Part shown: one piece after another, positions 47,064 to 59,589 of the stretch
Layout: every line of letters begins with the position of its first letter
How positions within the stretch are numbered: position 1 is the first letter of the stretch
NCBI GenBank assembly: GCA_038503035.1
Contig: JAVSML010000978.1
Location: 613,623-677,622 of the forward strand
DNA length: 64,000 nt
Source of the DNA: Crocodylus rhombifer
Lineage: Eukaryota > Chordata > Crocodylia > Crocodylidae
Direction: 5' to 3'
Notes under the pieces: generated by a model
What the model was told of the DNA's origin: nothing
The model's input: only the letters and a program-made list of their open reading frames with translations
Databases searched by the model: none
Position numbers and translations under genes: made by a program

Positions 47064-47313
47064 CTTCTCCACATGCACTTTAACGCTCAGTAGCCTATTT
47101 TACTGCATATTAAAGCAGCACATAAAAACCGTGCTATTATGTTAATGTGCAATAAAATAGGCTATTGCGCATTAAGTGTCACTAAAAAGTGTGCGCTTTC
47201 ACTCCTGCACATTAGGGCAGCCTAATGCGCATTCATTTAGTACCTCACATTGGAGGTAGTAAATTTAATGCGCGTGAGGAAAAGCATATTAATGCGTGTG
47301 TGGATGCCACATC
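47064..47313. mobile_element. AT-rich palindromic MITE
   Basis: The left end TCTCCACATGCACTTTAACG and right end TTAATGCGTGTGTGGATGCC are inverted repeats. The body is built from TGCGCATTAA / TTAATGTGCA words in both orientations. A related element is at 50205-50390. Confidence 0.55.
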
Positions 47314-48359
47314 CTGTTGTTCCTGCTCTGCTGAGGAATTCCATTCCAGCTAATGGGAGTGAAGATTTCTAGATCAGCATCTTAATGCAGTAGCAGCATC
47401 TTCAGCTGCATTTTCACATTTTTCTGAAGTGTAACATAGTCTGAGATATTTTTGGAGCTGAACGATCACATATACAATTTGTTAATGCCAGTTAAATGTA
47501 CCTCTTAGTATGCCTACTCATGAGCTTAACTACAGTACAACTACAAACATTTTTCATAGCCAATTGTTTTGCAATGATCTTTCATTAGTTCTTTCAACTA
47601 TATGAAGTGTCTTTTAATCCAGCAGTCTTGAATCTTTTGGCAGGCAAAATGCTGATTGTAGACAGTGAGAAGGAAGATTTCAGAATCTGGACTTTTAAGT
47701 ACTAAGGTCAAAATGCACGCACACAAATCAGGATTAGAATCACTGTTCTAATCAAGGCATTACATTGAATTGTGTTATTTATTCTGGAAGACTTCATTCC
47801 TAAATCTGACTTGCTCCAGCTAACATTAACAGCACTTTGTGAAGCCTGCCTTGTAGATTAAGAAAATCCTTCATGGGGGAGGGTTTGCTGAAAACACAGT
47901 ACCCCCTAGAGGTTGAAAAGATGAAAGAATTTAATAGCATCTGCAGTGCAAATAGATTTCTGCCTTTTAGATTCTTAATCTTCCCCTCATTTTCAAGAAA
48001 TATATTTTGTCTTTAAAAGATTTTTTTTAAATGTAAGGGGTCTCCACTTTTTTGGGATATTGTACATTATGGGGGGTTGTTGGTATCTCTTTTTAAACAT
48101 TTTTTTTTGTCTTCATATTTTTATGTAAAATGCAGTAACACTTTTAAATGGAAAAATTGCAGCATAAAAATTCAGGAGGGACAGGTGTTGTGCCTAATAA
48201 TTAACTGAAAAGTCATAACATGAGATCTATTTTTAAAGATTTTTGTTTTTGAAATATACGATGAGAAACTAAAACAAGAATAGAAGAATAATTTCAGGGT
48301 TATAGACCCTCATTTCTAACATTTTATAATGTCAGGGAAACATTCTGATATACTGAGAT

Positions 48360-48425
48360 TATACTGAAATATATGTGTATTTATATATACATGTATAAAT
48401 GTATATTATGTATATATATCTGTAA
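48360..48425. repeat. TA/TG-rich simple sequence
   Basis: Alternating ATATATGTGTATTTATATAT-type sequence, low complexity. Confidence 0.7.
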
Positions 48426-50204
48426 TTTAGTGTGTGAGTGCATATTTAATTTCAGTGTGTATGTATCTGTGTGTGTTTCCCTGCCCCTCAGAGTACTAGG
48501 ACCTCCTCCTGCTACCAGTGAAATCAGTTAACAAATTCCCACCAACTTCATATCCTACCTGTGCGTTAGGACATGTGCCTGGGAAAGGAGCCACTTGTGA
48601 CAGTGCACTTGTTTCTAGCTGTGGCTGACAGGTGACCTAAGTTAAATCAACTTGAGAACTGGTCTAATGTATGCCTATGGACCTGTGTGGCCCAAAGCAG
48701 AGTAAAGCAACAACATTTTGAAGCAACTTTTGGACATCCCCTGCTTAGTTGTACGCTCTGCAGTTGTAGTGAGGGGTCTGGATCCTTATCCATACTTTTT
48801 GCAGATAATACCTGTCATGTGATTGGCTCCTCTTCACTGCCTGCTGGATCAACTGTACCCACACCTGGAACTAGGTATTCCTCACTAGTCCTTCCCAGAT
48901 AGAGTAACATTAGCTTTGTTTGTCGTTCTTTTATTTCTCAGGTCTATCAATCACTGGAATTATGGCAGGCATAAATCTGACCCAACATACTTCTTAATAA
49001 AGAATTCTGAAAACATGTAATGGATTTGTGGTTGCTGATGTTGTGAAAATAATTTTATGTGTTCCACCAGGATATTGTGTGTAAATTATATTTCTTGGTC
49101 CATTTTCAATTAATACCCTAGCTGGCATGCACAATAAAGACTGTCTACCTGATTAATAAAACTGTCTAAATATATCATCTTGCCTAAAAACTGCAGGTCC
49201 AGTTCAGAAATAGCCAACCGAATGTGAAAATATGGGGGAATCGTTTTTCATTTCTATGATGCCACTAAAATTGTCAAGGATTATTTATAACATTTTCAGT
49301 GTCTAATCTTTCAAGCATCTGTTTCAGGAAAGCTAGCACTTATTAACTGCATGAAGAGGCCTGTAAATCCCAAAGGGAGTGAACCAAAACATCTTTTTCA
49401 GTGTTTCAAACTACAACACTTGCGAGCACATAATTATCTTTCTATTTGAAGTTCATGCTTCTGTAGTAGTTCCATGCCTTCCAAGTGTAAATAATTGCCT
49501 TGGGGATCACTGTAAAGCATGTGTTGGTTTTAGCATTTGATTTCCCCTCTTATAATCATAAGAAAAATAATGAACTGTAGTTCTGTAGTCAAAGCATGTC
49601 TTCAGCTGTACAGTAATAGACAAACCTTTGCCTTTCACTTCCAAAGCTAAGCAGGTTAATGAAGACACCAATTTTCTCTGCAAAATAAAGTCCTGACTTC
49701 AGTGGATGCTGCAGTGATGAGCATGAGCTATCCACGATACAATAGGCTAACAGGCTAAAAATTAATATTGTGATTATACCCAGAATCCCAACTCAAGATT
49801 GGAGTCCTACTTTGCTAGCTGCCAAACCAATACATAAAAAGATGGATAGGGGAACTATTAGGGCAAGAACAATGGGACAAACACCTGTTCTTAAATGGTA
49901 ACTATAGTGTCCACATATAGTAAACAGGCGTATGCCTTGCTGCCTGGAATCTGGATTCAGTTTCAGCTGATTCACCCACATCCAGTTCCCAACTGCAGCC
50001 AGGCACTAGGAAAGGACTGAGACTGTGGGACCAGGGTCAGAAGAGAAGGAGAGGTAGAATTGGGTGTCATCAGTATTCTGGTTGCACTTCAGTCCAAATC
50101 TCTTCCAGTGGCCACATATACACATTGAAGGGAGCGGAGGAGAGGCTACACGATGGAGCCCAGGGGGACTAGCGGGGACTCCTCACCCCTGCTGCTTACA
50201 GGGC

Positions 50205-50390
50205 ACGTATACATGTGCATTAATGCACTGTAGTCACTGCACATTTAAGATTAGTACCTGTAATAACAGGTACTAACTGAATGCACACTAACCAGCACTA
50301 TTGTGCAGTAGCACTGAAACGCTCCTTTTTATTTATGATAGTGTGCAATAGACTAATTCTACTGCACATTAGCACTCAGAGTAGGAAGTC
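50205..50390. mobile_element. AT-rich palindromic MITE, related to 47064-47313
   Basis: Starts CGTATACATGTGCATTAATG and holds mirrored TAGTACCTGTAATAACAGGTACTA and TGCACATT/AATGTGCA-like words. The core TAGTACCTGT/ACAGGTACTA is a perfect palindrome around AATA. The right end is uncertain. Confidence 0.5.
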
Positions 50391-50439
50391 AGGATCAAAA
50401 AGCTGCCATTGACTAGGCAGCTGAGCAAGAACCTGCTGC

Positions 50440-50900
50440 CAAGTAACAAGCAACCAGGGAAAATCACAAGGAGTTAAAGTGCAGCAGGGGACAGAGCAAT
50501 GACTGCAGGTCAGGGTTTAAGCTGCAGCACCTGAGAGCAGGCGGAGTATTGGGCATGTGACCTGAAAGGGTGGAGCCCCACCCTACTAAAAGCCTGGCTT
50601 GTGAGCCAGAGGTCTGGCCCTGACTTTTGCTGAAAGTACAACTTCTGTTGACCTGGGCTGCAACAGAAGGGAGCACAGGCAGCACATTGGTACCTGGGAA
50701 AGCTGCAAGAGCCAGAAGCTACAGGGTAACGGTTGCTGGGACCCAGAGCAACCCCCAGGAGGGTGTTTATGTTTGGATAATGGCTGGCACAGTACTGGAG
50801 AACTGGATGTGACTGGTGGAGGTGGTATGGAGGCCACAGGTAAGAATGCCTGGAAAGCACCCTGCAGTAAAAGAGGTTGAAGCCTAAACTGAGTCCCTCC
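50440..50900 (+). repeat. LTR-like segment (uncertain)
   Basis: A region with GGGTGGAGCCCCACCCTACTAAAAGCCTGGC layout (a GC-rich block followed by a TATA-like ACTAAAAG) similar to that at 54980-55030. It resembles a promoter of a long terminal repeat but no TG...CA ends or internal gag/pol were found. Confidence 0.25.
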
Positions 50901-51323
50901 AGAATCTGGGAACAGTGGTCTGCTCCACATGGGGCTAAAGCTGAATGGGGCAGCTACAGGGGCACCACCAGAAGTTATCCTCTCAGGACCTAAGCACAGG
51001 TGTGTCCCCACAAGTGGGATTGTGCATTTCCCTGAGGACAAATAGCAGCAGCACATATTTGCTGTTACTTGTCCCCGGGGAATGTCTGCACGTGCACTCT
51101 AGTGGCCAGCAAATTGCCCCAGGTTGGATAGGGGAGGCTGAGGCCAGCACCTGAGCTGCCCCAGCAGTACTACCTGGGGTGCTGAGGGCCTCCTGGAGCT
51201 GCAATGACACTGATCTGGGCACATGAAGCCTGACTGACAGCCAGAGCATAGCTATGTCAAGCTAGGCTCCAGTTTTGGGCAGTGCACCCTGCAGCCAAAT
51301 GTACACTTTTTTCTGCTGCCATT

Positions 51324-51358
51324 TTTTTTTGACACTGGGATTTTCAGTGTCAAAAAAA
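51324..51358. repeat. Perfect 14-bp hairpin
   Basis: TTTTTTTGACACTG and CAGTGTCAAAAAAA flank a 7-nt loop. It lies at the left end of the decayed L2-like LINE and may be the centre of a small MITE inserted there. Confidence 0.65.
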
Positions 51359-51429
51359 CCCATGCTGCACTGCAAATTATTGGTGCAGCAAATTCCTGCA
51401 TGTGCAGCGTGTGCAGTTTGTGGCGTCAG

Positions 51430-53640
51430 AAATGTGCACTTGTCTGGACACACTCCACTTGTCCACCACCACCCTCTAGGACCTCGTCCCTGGAAAAGAG
51501 CAGAAACAATTTGGAACCCTCCCACAAATCCACACAAGGACATGTAAACACTTTAGCAGCATCTCATGGTCCACTGCTTCAAAGGCCTCTGAAAGAACAA
51601 GTAAGATGAGCAGAGCACAATTTCGTGTCACTCTCCAGGTAAAAAGCATCAACCAGGGCCATGAGCACAGCATCTGTGCTATATTCCTGGGTAAAACTCA
51701 AACTGACCGAGGTCTAGAAAACTAATGACATCCAGATGTGTCTGGTGCTGCTTGGGCAATTACTTGTTCAATGGCCTTCCCCCAGTGTGGGGGGAAGTAG
51801 AAGACAGGGTGACAACTGGATGGGGAGTTGGCATCAAGTGGTGGCATCTTGAGCAGGGCCTGGACAATTGCAGACTTGAGTGCCCAGCATCCTACCCTCC
51901 TGAAGAGATGTGCTGACACCCCCTGCTAACAGTAGTTTTGGTCTCCCCCAGCTGGCTCTAACAACCCAGGACAGGCATAAGTCCAGTTCACAGCTGGTCA
52001 CCCTCATCCCTCCAAGCACATCCTCTGCATCAGAGGGTGATAGCAAATAAAAATAATCCATATAAACAGGACAAGAATGGGCTTTCTCAACCTCAAACTG
52101 ACTCTGCAGCAGAAGTGGTGGTTCCCCAAACATTCAAGATACAGACAATTTTGTCTGCAGACTTGTCACAGTGGACTGGAGAATACTCAGTTTCTAGGCA
52201 GATAGAGGTGGGGGGAACAAGGCCATTTGCCTCCCAGAACAATTCTGCTGGATAGTTCTTTGCAGATACAATGGCTTTGCCATTGCCACACCACAGTCTT
52301 TTTGAGAGAGAAATTTCTGCTGCAGTCAGTCTGCTTTGACACGTCAGGAGCCACTTGTTCTCCAGCCACTTACCTTCCCACTTAAGCTGCCCCAGTTTCC
52401 CCCATGGAGCAGGGGGACCTGTGCTGCAGCAGCCATGGGAGTGGACACTTGGGTGCCACTGCGTTGATGGCAAGGTTAGCGTGCAATTGCACAGATCAAC
52501 CAGGCCATCAACAGAGTAGCCTTCCAGGCCAGTGGTAATGTCCCCAGGCTTCTGGAATCTCTCTGGCTCCACGAGTCTCTAGCAGGGCAGACCAGCCCAT
52601 CTGGTTCTTCACCTCAATAGGAACAAAGATGGAGATCTGTGCTTCTAGGACAGTGTTTCCCAAATTGTTGTGCCCTGCATTCTGGATGGCTCCAATCCCA
52701 CCACATGGAGCCGGAGCCAGTCAATGGGCATGATCCTGCTGTGTGGGGCCAGATCTGGTGCATGGGCCCAATCCCATTGTACAGGGCTGGCACAGCTGGG
52801 GCCCAAATCTTCCATGCAGAGACACAGTGGCTGGGGCCTGGTCCTGCTACACAGTGCCTAGAAACTTGGTGGCTGGGGACTGGTGGCAGTGTTAATTGCC
52901 ACAGATCCCTAACTGCCAAATTTATGGACCCATGGGGAGCCTCTGGAGCAAATAACATGGCTCCATGGGCTGGATCTGGTACTGGTAAAGTGTCATTTTT
53001 TGGATCATGCTGTTGCTGCTCTTGAGGCACGCTAGTGTGCTGTGGCACACCCTTTGAAAGTCACTGCTTTATGAGGTAGTGGCCTGACCATGACAGAGAT
53101 TTCTTGACACCATTCTAGATAATCAGAGCCCCTGTATCCAAGCAGATACAAAACATTATGTCTAGCATGTGTCCTGCTTCATGGGTTAGCCCAGTCTTTG
53201 TGTGGGATAGTTCCATGGTGGATGTGGATGCCAAGAAGTCCCTAAAGAACTGAAGCCATGAAGAGTCAGCCTCAGCATGGATGTTGAAATCACCCAAGAC
53301 AATAAATCTGGACATCCTCAACACCACCTCCAAGACCAGCTTAAGTAATTTAATCAAGGAATCTGCTATGCAGTGGGACTGTTGGGGATTCTGCTGGTAA
53401 CAATCTATCCTCAATACCAAGCACAAGGTAGACATGCTTCATGCTGTACAACTTTGGCACTGGACACCTTGTTTGGGCCGGGTTTTCCTTGAAGACCACT
53501 GCCACTCCATGTGCCTGTCCTGAGCTGATGCTGTACTGAGTATCCAGTTGGAACCATTTGGGCAACTGCTGGCTCAGGTCTCATCCATCCAGGTCTCCCA
53601 GTGGTATATTGTGCCAGGGACTATAGAAAGTGGTATGCCT
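51430..53640 (-). mobile_element. Decayed L2-like LINE with endonuclease and reverse transcriptase remnants
   Basis: Read on the minus strand. At 53565-53350 there is a VAVVFKENPAQTRCPVP block and at about 53310-53130 the endonuclease motifs FIVLGDFNIHAE and GLTHEAGHMLDIMFC, typical of L2/CR1-group apurinic-type endonuclease. At about 51880-51740 LLKMPPLDANSPSSCHPV matches the start of reverse transcriptase, and at about 51620-51560 LSEAFEAVDHEMLLKCL matches the catalytic first-Asp block (with the key Asp replaced by Glu here). Many stops and shifts show it is long dead. It is interrupted by a hAT at 52651-53066. Confidence 0.75.
52651..53066. mobile_element. Non-autonomous hAT inserted in the L2-like LINE
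   Basis: Left end CAGTGTTTCCCAAATTGTTG and right end (complement) CAGTGACTTTCAAAGGGTGT are inverted repeats, continuing as TGTGCC/TGTGCC inside. The 8-bp flanks TTCTAGGA and CTTTATGA agree at only 5 positions, so the duplication is decayed or the borders are off by a base. It shares a 50-bp block with 16100-16165. Confidence 0.6.
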
Positions 53641-54679
53641 TAACCACACTAGCCTCATGGGCTTTTTTTGGCTCTGATTTGATGTCATATGACCCACTGG
53701 AAAAAAAATCATAGCCAGCAGGAGCTGATACCTAGCTCTTAATATTTAGGTTGGAAAATAAAAGGATGGTTCTTAAAGGACAAATTTTGATTTATACCCT
53801 TCGTCTTTTTTTTTTTCCTTAAAGAAAGATGCTCATTTTATGACTGCATTAATAAGGTACTACGAAAGTTGTGTGTGTTAAAATCTATAATTAGAAAACT
53901 GTAGCAAGGAAAAACTGGGTTAAACATTATGGAAAACTAGACATCAAATAAGATGCGTTTGACATGTGCAAAAACAAAATCACTACATTTATGTTCACAA
54001 AAAAAGCAGGTGGTATAGGAGTGTGTGTTTGATTTTTGGATGCCAGCTTGAAAATGTAGCTTTACCTTGTTAACATGGATTTAATATAGGAAATAGCTGA
54101 GCTTCAGTTAGACAGGTATGTTTTGCATGTAATTAGGGGCTGAAAAAGGCAACTGTACCATTGAATTGTGACTCACCCCATTCTACGTAAACCATCAAGG
54201 ATATGGCATGTGAACCTTGTGCCTCCTTGTTGCAGTAAAGAAGACATTTTCCAGAATATTGTATCAGTGCCAAAAATACAGCCAGGCAAAACGGACAAAC
54301 AGTCTGAAATGCTTCAGTGCTTGCAAAGTGCACAAAAAGAGGAGGAAATTTGCAACGACTGATTGACCAACCATAACCTGGGCCATGAGTGGAAATAAGA
54401 TGAGTAGGCCTCCAGGGTATTGGAGTACTCCAACTATTTGTCAGAAATTATTCAAACCAAAAATTGCATTGATTTTGTAACTTAATTGCTGATGTGATAC
54501 AGATGTCAGTTCTGCAGCAAATAAAAACTATGATTACCACTTGACAAATACTGTACTTTGAAACTGTATGGATGAGGTCGCTTGTGTATGTGAAGAAGAC
54601 ATGAGGACTTTTAGGTGAAATAATAACTATCCTCATACTCTTGGGGAAATACTGTCATAATCAGCACTGCACACTATGC

Positions 54680-54905
54680 CAGGGGTTGGCAACCTATATA
54701 GCTTGTGGGCCAGATGTGGCCCACAAAGGTCTGATTCAGTAGGGAGGAGAAGGGAGCTACCAATTTATAGGGACCACAGAAAAGCCTCTTGCTCTGTGCT
54801 TACTGCCAAATGTATTGGTCCCTATTGGGGTTTGCCATGCTTTTCAGGGACACCTGATAAGTGGAGGGGAGCACACAGTGGCAGGTCATAAATGGTTGCT
54901 GGTGC
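54680..54905 (+). mobile_element. hAT element, left end only
   Basis: CAGGGGTTGGCAACCTATAT, then GTGGGCCAGATGTGGCCCAC, is a standard hAT left end. No matching right end precedes the LTR-like sequence that starts at about 54922, which may have cut it short. Confidence 0.6.
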
Positions 54906-54921
54906 CTTTATTAGACAATGG

Positions 54922-55480
54922 TGTGACAGGGTGCTTAGGGTGCCTATCACTTTAAAAAAAGAGGCTGCTTGGCCAATTAGAGTCACCTGACCAGAACGGG
55001 GTGGGGCTTGAGGCATATAAACCCAGAACCTGAGCTGGTTGGGAAGTCTAACCCTGGGTGCCAGAGAGAGAGGAGCTCCTGGGCAGCAGGGCTGAGTAAC
55101 ATTTGAGCTGGGGGAAGCAACACTGGAGGTTGTGGAAGGGGCTAAGGGGTGGAGGAGGTTCCAACAGGCCCAGGAGAGGGTCAGAGGCCTGGGAGCACGG
55201 CTGGAGCCCAGAGAGCTAAGAGGGGAAGAGCCTGGGGCAGAGTCAGATCCTATAGCGGGACAGAGCCAGAGGGCCCAAAGGGCAGAGTGTGGGGCCAGGG
55301 CCTGAGCCCAGAGGGAAGGCAGAGTGTCAGCAGAGCCAGAGAGCCCAGAGGTCAGTACCTCAGGAGGGGCAAGTGTCAGCAGGGACAGGGAGCCCAAAGG
55401 TCCATGCTGAAGTAGTTTTTATGGGTGCCATGACCACTCCTGGAGCAGAATCCTGCTACAAGTGGGTTAGGCACTGATTC
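54922..55480 (+). repeat. Possible LTR or other promoter-bearing repeat
   Basis: Begins TGTGACAGGGTGC, followed 90 bp later by GGGGTGGGGCTTGAGGCATATAAACCC, a convincing TATA box in retroviral-LTR style. From 55150 to 55410 it is a purine-rich stretch of imperfect repeats of the type CAGAGCCAGAGGGCCCAAAG. No gag/pol sequence adjoins and the right end is not found. Confidence 0.3.
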
Positions 55481-56042
55481 TGTTGCTTTCTTAAGCTGTG
55501 CCCCCACTCTGATCCCCACTAGAGGAATGGAAATGTTTCCAGCCAACAAACTATGCCTTCTTGGGACTAAGGAGCTAGCTGTCAGCTAGAGTAAATCTGT
55601 ACATCTCTGTTGAGAGGGAGTGTTACATCACCAGGCAATCTTGACCCATGAAGTGCAGTAGCTATCAGCACCTACTGTCACTCCCCAGCACTAGAGAGAA
55701 ATCTTGCTGTGCTGGTTGCAAATGTAGTGAGAAGGACAGCAGCATCCTGCTGTGTTTTGCTGTCAGCAAAACAGGCAGTGTCAGATAAGAACCAACTTTT
55801 TATGTAGTAAGCATTTATGAATCATTCTTACTATTGTTTTCACAGGACATGGGTGGCTATGCTGTGGTCTGAGGCAGAAAATAGTGTACATAAGTTGATA
55901 GTAAAATGTCACAGACATTTAATTTACTTTTAAATACCTTTACAATTTGAATAAAGCATTCCCATATTCCTTTATTTTTCGTGCAAGCTTATTTTACTTA
56001 TACAAATGTAACAATATACAGTACCATTTCCTGCCCCTGAAG

Positions 56043-57032
56043 TAGGCCTGTGCAAAGCAGCAGTGATTCGATCTGGTGATTCAAATCACTGTCCTGAATC
56101 AATTCGGCTGAATCCAATTCAGATATTTGGCTGCTGCCAAATCTCCGAATCACCCAGGGCTATCCCTTGCCTGCTCTCCTAGCCCGGCAATGGCTGCTCC
56201 ACCTGCCCCAGCTCCCGGCTTTTTGAAAAAATAAAGCCCAACTCAGCAGGTGCTGATAGGCGGGGGCGGGGGTGATCCCCACTGCCCCATGCTGCATGAG
56301 GGCTCTCCACAAGCCCCCTGCCCCCACAACCCTGCCATGGCTGCCTAGCTTGCCCCAGTTCCAGCCCTTTAAGAAATAAAAAAACCGAGAAAAACCCCAG
56401 TCACAGCTCTTGCTGGTGGGGGACAATCCCCGCTGCCCTGTGCTGCATGGGGGGCTCAGCACAAACCCCCCAAAACCCTGAGTCAACTGCAGTAGTGGTG
56501 AGTCCCAGGATTTTTCTCTCTTTTTTTCCTTAAAGGTCCAGAGCTGGGGCGGGGGGTGCAAGGTGGGGTTTGGGGGGGGTTGTGCAGAGCCCCTCATGCA
56601 GTGTGGGGCAGTGGGCAACAGGGATTGCCCCCCCACCTGGCAGCGCCCAATGAGTGGGGGCTTTTTTTTTAAAGCACTGGGAGCTGGGGTGGGCAGGGCG
56701 GCCATGGGGGGGGCTGGGGGGGCTAGGGGAGCAGGCAGGGAATGGGGCCTGGCAGGGGTCCCCCCGTGGTCCTCTCCCCCCTCCCCAAGCCCCCCCTTCC
56801 CCACCCCCCTACTTAGCAGCTCCAAGTCTGGCTCCAGCTCCCTGCTGCAGCCACCAGGGACTGCCTGAATCACTGAAGTTCTTCAAATCTTTTCTGGAGA
56901 TTCAGAGAGCTTCAAATCAATTCAGACCTTTTAATTTGTCCCCTGATTCGATTCGGATTCAGAGATTCGGCCACTGAATCGGCTGAATCTCCTCCAAATC
57001 GAATCACCACCCGAAGTCTTGGAACAGCCCTA
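56043..57032. mobile_element. Non-autonomous hAT element with GATTCGATT-rich ends, 990 bp
   Basis: Ends TAGGCCTGTGCAAAGC and (complement) TAGGGCTGTTCCAAGAC; flanks CCCTGAAG (56035-56042) and CCCTGCAG (57033-57040) form an 8-bp target duplication with one mismatch. Subterminal stretches carry GATTCGAT, AATTCGGCTGAATCC and their complements, as in the copy at 12979-13691. The centre is a GC-rich fold-back: GGCAGTGGGGATCACC-like and GGGCAGTGGGCAACAGGGAT-like blocks face each other. The 237-codon minus-strand frame in the centre has no domain and is compositional. Confidence 0.83.
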
Positions 57033-58374
57033 CCCTGCAGTATCAACTCCCAAAATATTACTCTTTGCATGACACTCTATGGCTCCCAGTTACAAGAAGT
57101 AAAGGCTCTAGGAACAAGAGCTAGTGCCATGGGAAGCACAGTCAACCATGAAAGCTGTGTTGTCATTGTCAATCAGTTAATGATCAACAACTACACTCTT
57201 TAAAAACACCAAGGTTTTATGTACCATGGATCACATTTGGAAACAAGGAAGGTTGTTTACTACCTTTCAATTGGGATATGGAGAGAGATCACCTCTGTCA
57301 CAATTATGAAGCCTTTTCTTGTGTTTCTTGAGCTTCTAGAGGCCTTGGCTCTTCACTTTTTCTGTTGATGTGGGAAAGAAGGTGCTTGTCCTACTGACAA
57401 ATGTTTCAAAGTAATGAAATCAACAGTGAACATATAAGTGACAGTTCAAGACAATAGCTGGTAGCATCTTGGGTGACCTGATGGAGTGATTATGGTCAAA
57501 AGTATTTGTGGCAAAGGTGCATGGTGAAGAAATCAAGAACCTGAAATTTGTTGACAATATTGATCCATTAGATGTGGAAGATGAGCTTTTAGAGTTATGT
57601 TAATGTTGTCCAGAGGACAAAGCAGGGTTGACAACAAAGTAAACAAGCAGGTTTGACAACTATTCATATATTTATGGACAGTCTGTGTTTAAAAAAACCA
57701 AAAAACTAAAAATGCCTGTCCATAAATTCTGTTTAAAGATTATGCTCCTCATCTTGGTAAATGGCAGCAGACCATGAGGCAGACTATGGAGGAAATGGGT
57801 AGAAAAATGTGAGCATTTTAAAGAGAATACACTTGGGCACAAGACAAAGCACAGTGGAGAGAGTGAGCATGACATGTAACTGACCCCTGCAATCATTAAT
57901 ATCGTGCAGGGCAGAGGAAGAAAGAAAGGATATTTCTCTGTGAATGACATCTGAAAATACCACTAGGAATAGCACATGCAAAAGTCTTGCACCTAATCAT
58001 TGATATAATAGCAGACTAAATCTCCTTCTTACCCTTACATCTGTATTTGATAGTCACCCATGAAATACATGAGTTTTGATCTACTTCTGAATATATATTT
58101 GCATCCTTTCTATATGCGATTAATTAGTGAACACTAATTTAGACTTGGTCTAAATATCCCTTCACGTATCATTTACTCAACTTTCACTTGCTTGGCTCTT
58201 AAGCTGTAATCATTTGACAAATTCTTCAGTCAAATAGAGTTTTCCCAGCTAGGTAGGATCTGAATTCCAAACAAAGAAAAACAGAGAGCGAGCGAGACTG
58301 ACATAACAATATACATGCCTAAGGCTTTCTTAATAGGAAGGCAGATAGGAAGGACTTCCTTGATCATAATCCCC

Positions 58375-58580
58375 TGCTGTTGGGGGCACCCTCATCAATG
58401 ATTATATAATACCTTTCAGACACTGATCAAGTTCCATCTTGAAACTAGTTAGGATGTTATTCCTAGAGGAAGGTCATTCCATAACCTCATTTCCTTAATA
58501 GTTAGAAAACCTCTCATTATACTTCATCAATAAAAAAAAAAGTGTTTCCCCCCATTTTAAGCCAATTTATTGTTAGCTAA
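58375..58580 (-). mobile_element. CR1-like LINE 3' fragment
   Basis: The + strand shows the complement of a CR1-type 3' region: GTTCCATCTTGAAACTAGTT, GAGGAAGGTCATTCCATAAC, then TTAGAAAACCTCTCATTATA and TTTTAAGCCAATTTATTGTT, the order seen in old CR1 copies. Confidence 0.6.
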
Positions 58581-59589
58581 AGCCAAGGGGGTTGGGAAGT
58601 AGCAGAACTATATCCAGGTTCAAGAATTTCATGTCCTGTTATAAACAGGTAAATTAGGGTGGGGAAACTAAACTAGTTTAGTTTTTAAAAAATCTCCTTC
58701 AATTTATCCCATTTTTAAAATTATATCTTTCTGAGGTGTTCAGATTTTAATCTCGGATAGGTCTGTAACTAAGAGCTGAGGTTCTGCAGAAAAGTTTGTT
58801 CTTGTATGACTTTTAGCAATAATGGAAGTCATACAACCTTTTTTTTTTTTACAAGACTGTAAATTCAAGGTCTTGATCCAACAGATACTCCCGCGCTGGT
58901 CCATTGCAGGATCAGAGCACAGTCTGGCAAAAGTAAGAGGTTCAGAGATGTGACTATCTTATCAGAGATGTGACCATTTCATTAGATGAATTTCAGTCTA
59001 ATTAAGCATTTTTTGAAACAAGAACATTTTTACCTGTGTATTAATTATGATGTAAAACAGCTTACATTTTAAGAAGCAGGAGTTTATTCTGAAGCAACAA
59101 GTGTTAATTCAAATGATTTAATGGAATAAGATAGAATGTTTTAGAAGTTCTGCCATTTTTAGTTTATTGAAGTGCTAGCATAATAAAAACCATATGCGCC
59201 CTGTCCAGGGCATTTCCTTCTACTTTTACTCACAGTTTAATTTATTACCTAGACAAGCTACTAACTTAGATTTGAAAGCTGTAAAGAGTCTTTTTTTCTA
59301 GCAAAATATATCCTTTAAATACTTTCATACCTTGTAAAAAGCATTAGACATTTGTGGAAAATTATAATTGCTGAGTTTCTAACTAAATTTAGCCGAAGTT
59401 TGAGAGCTTCCTATAGATGCTTTTTTTCCCTTTTTTTTTTGTTAATTTACATCCATATCCTACCTAATCTATTTATCTCGCTCCTTCATGCATATGTCTG
59501 TAGAAGTATAGATATATAAATGTATAATGTGCATATTCAGAATCAAGAGGACTTAGTTCATAATATATTCAACTCAACGCTGCCATTTA

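Noticed and set aside
54822..55397. 191-codon minus-strand open frame
   Set aside because: Produced by the imperfect purine/pyrimidine repeats of 55150-55410; no domain.
56160..56873. 237-codon minus-strand open frame
   Set aside because: Lies inside the fold-back centre of a hAT; Gly/Pro-rich and without transposase features.
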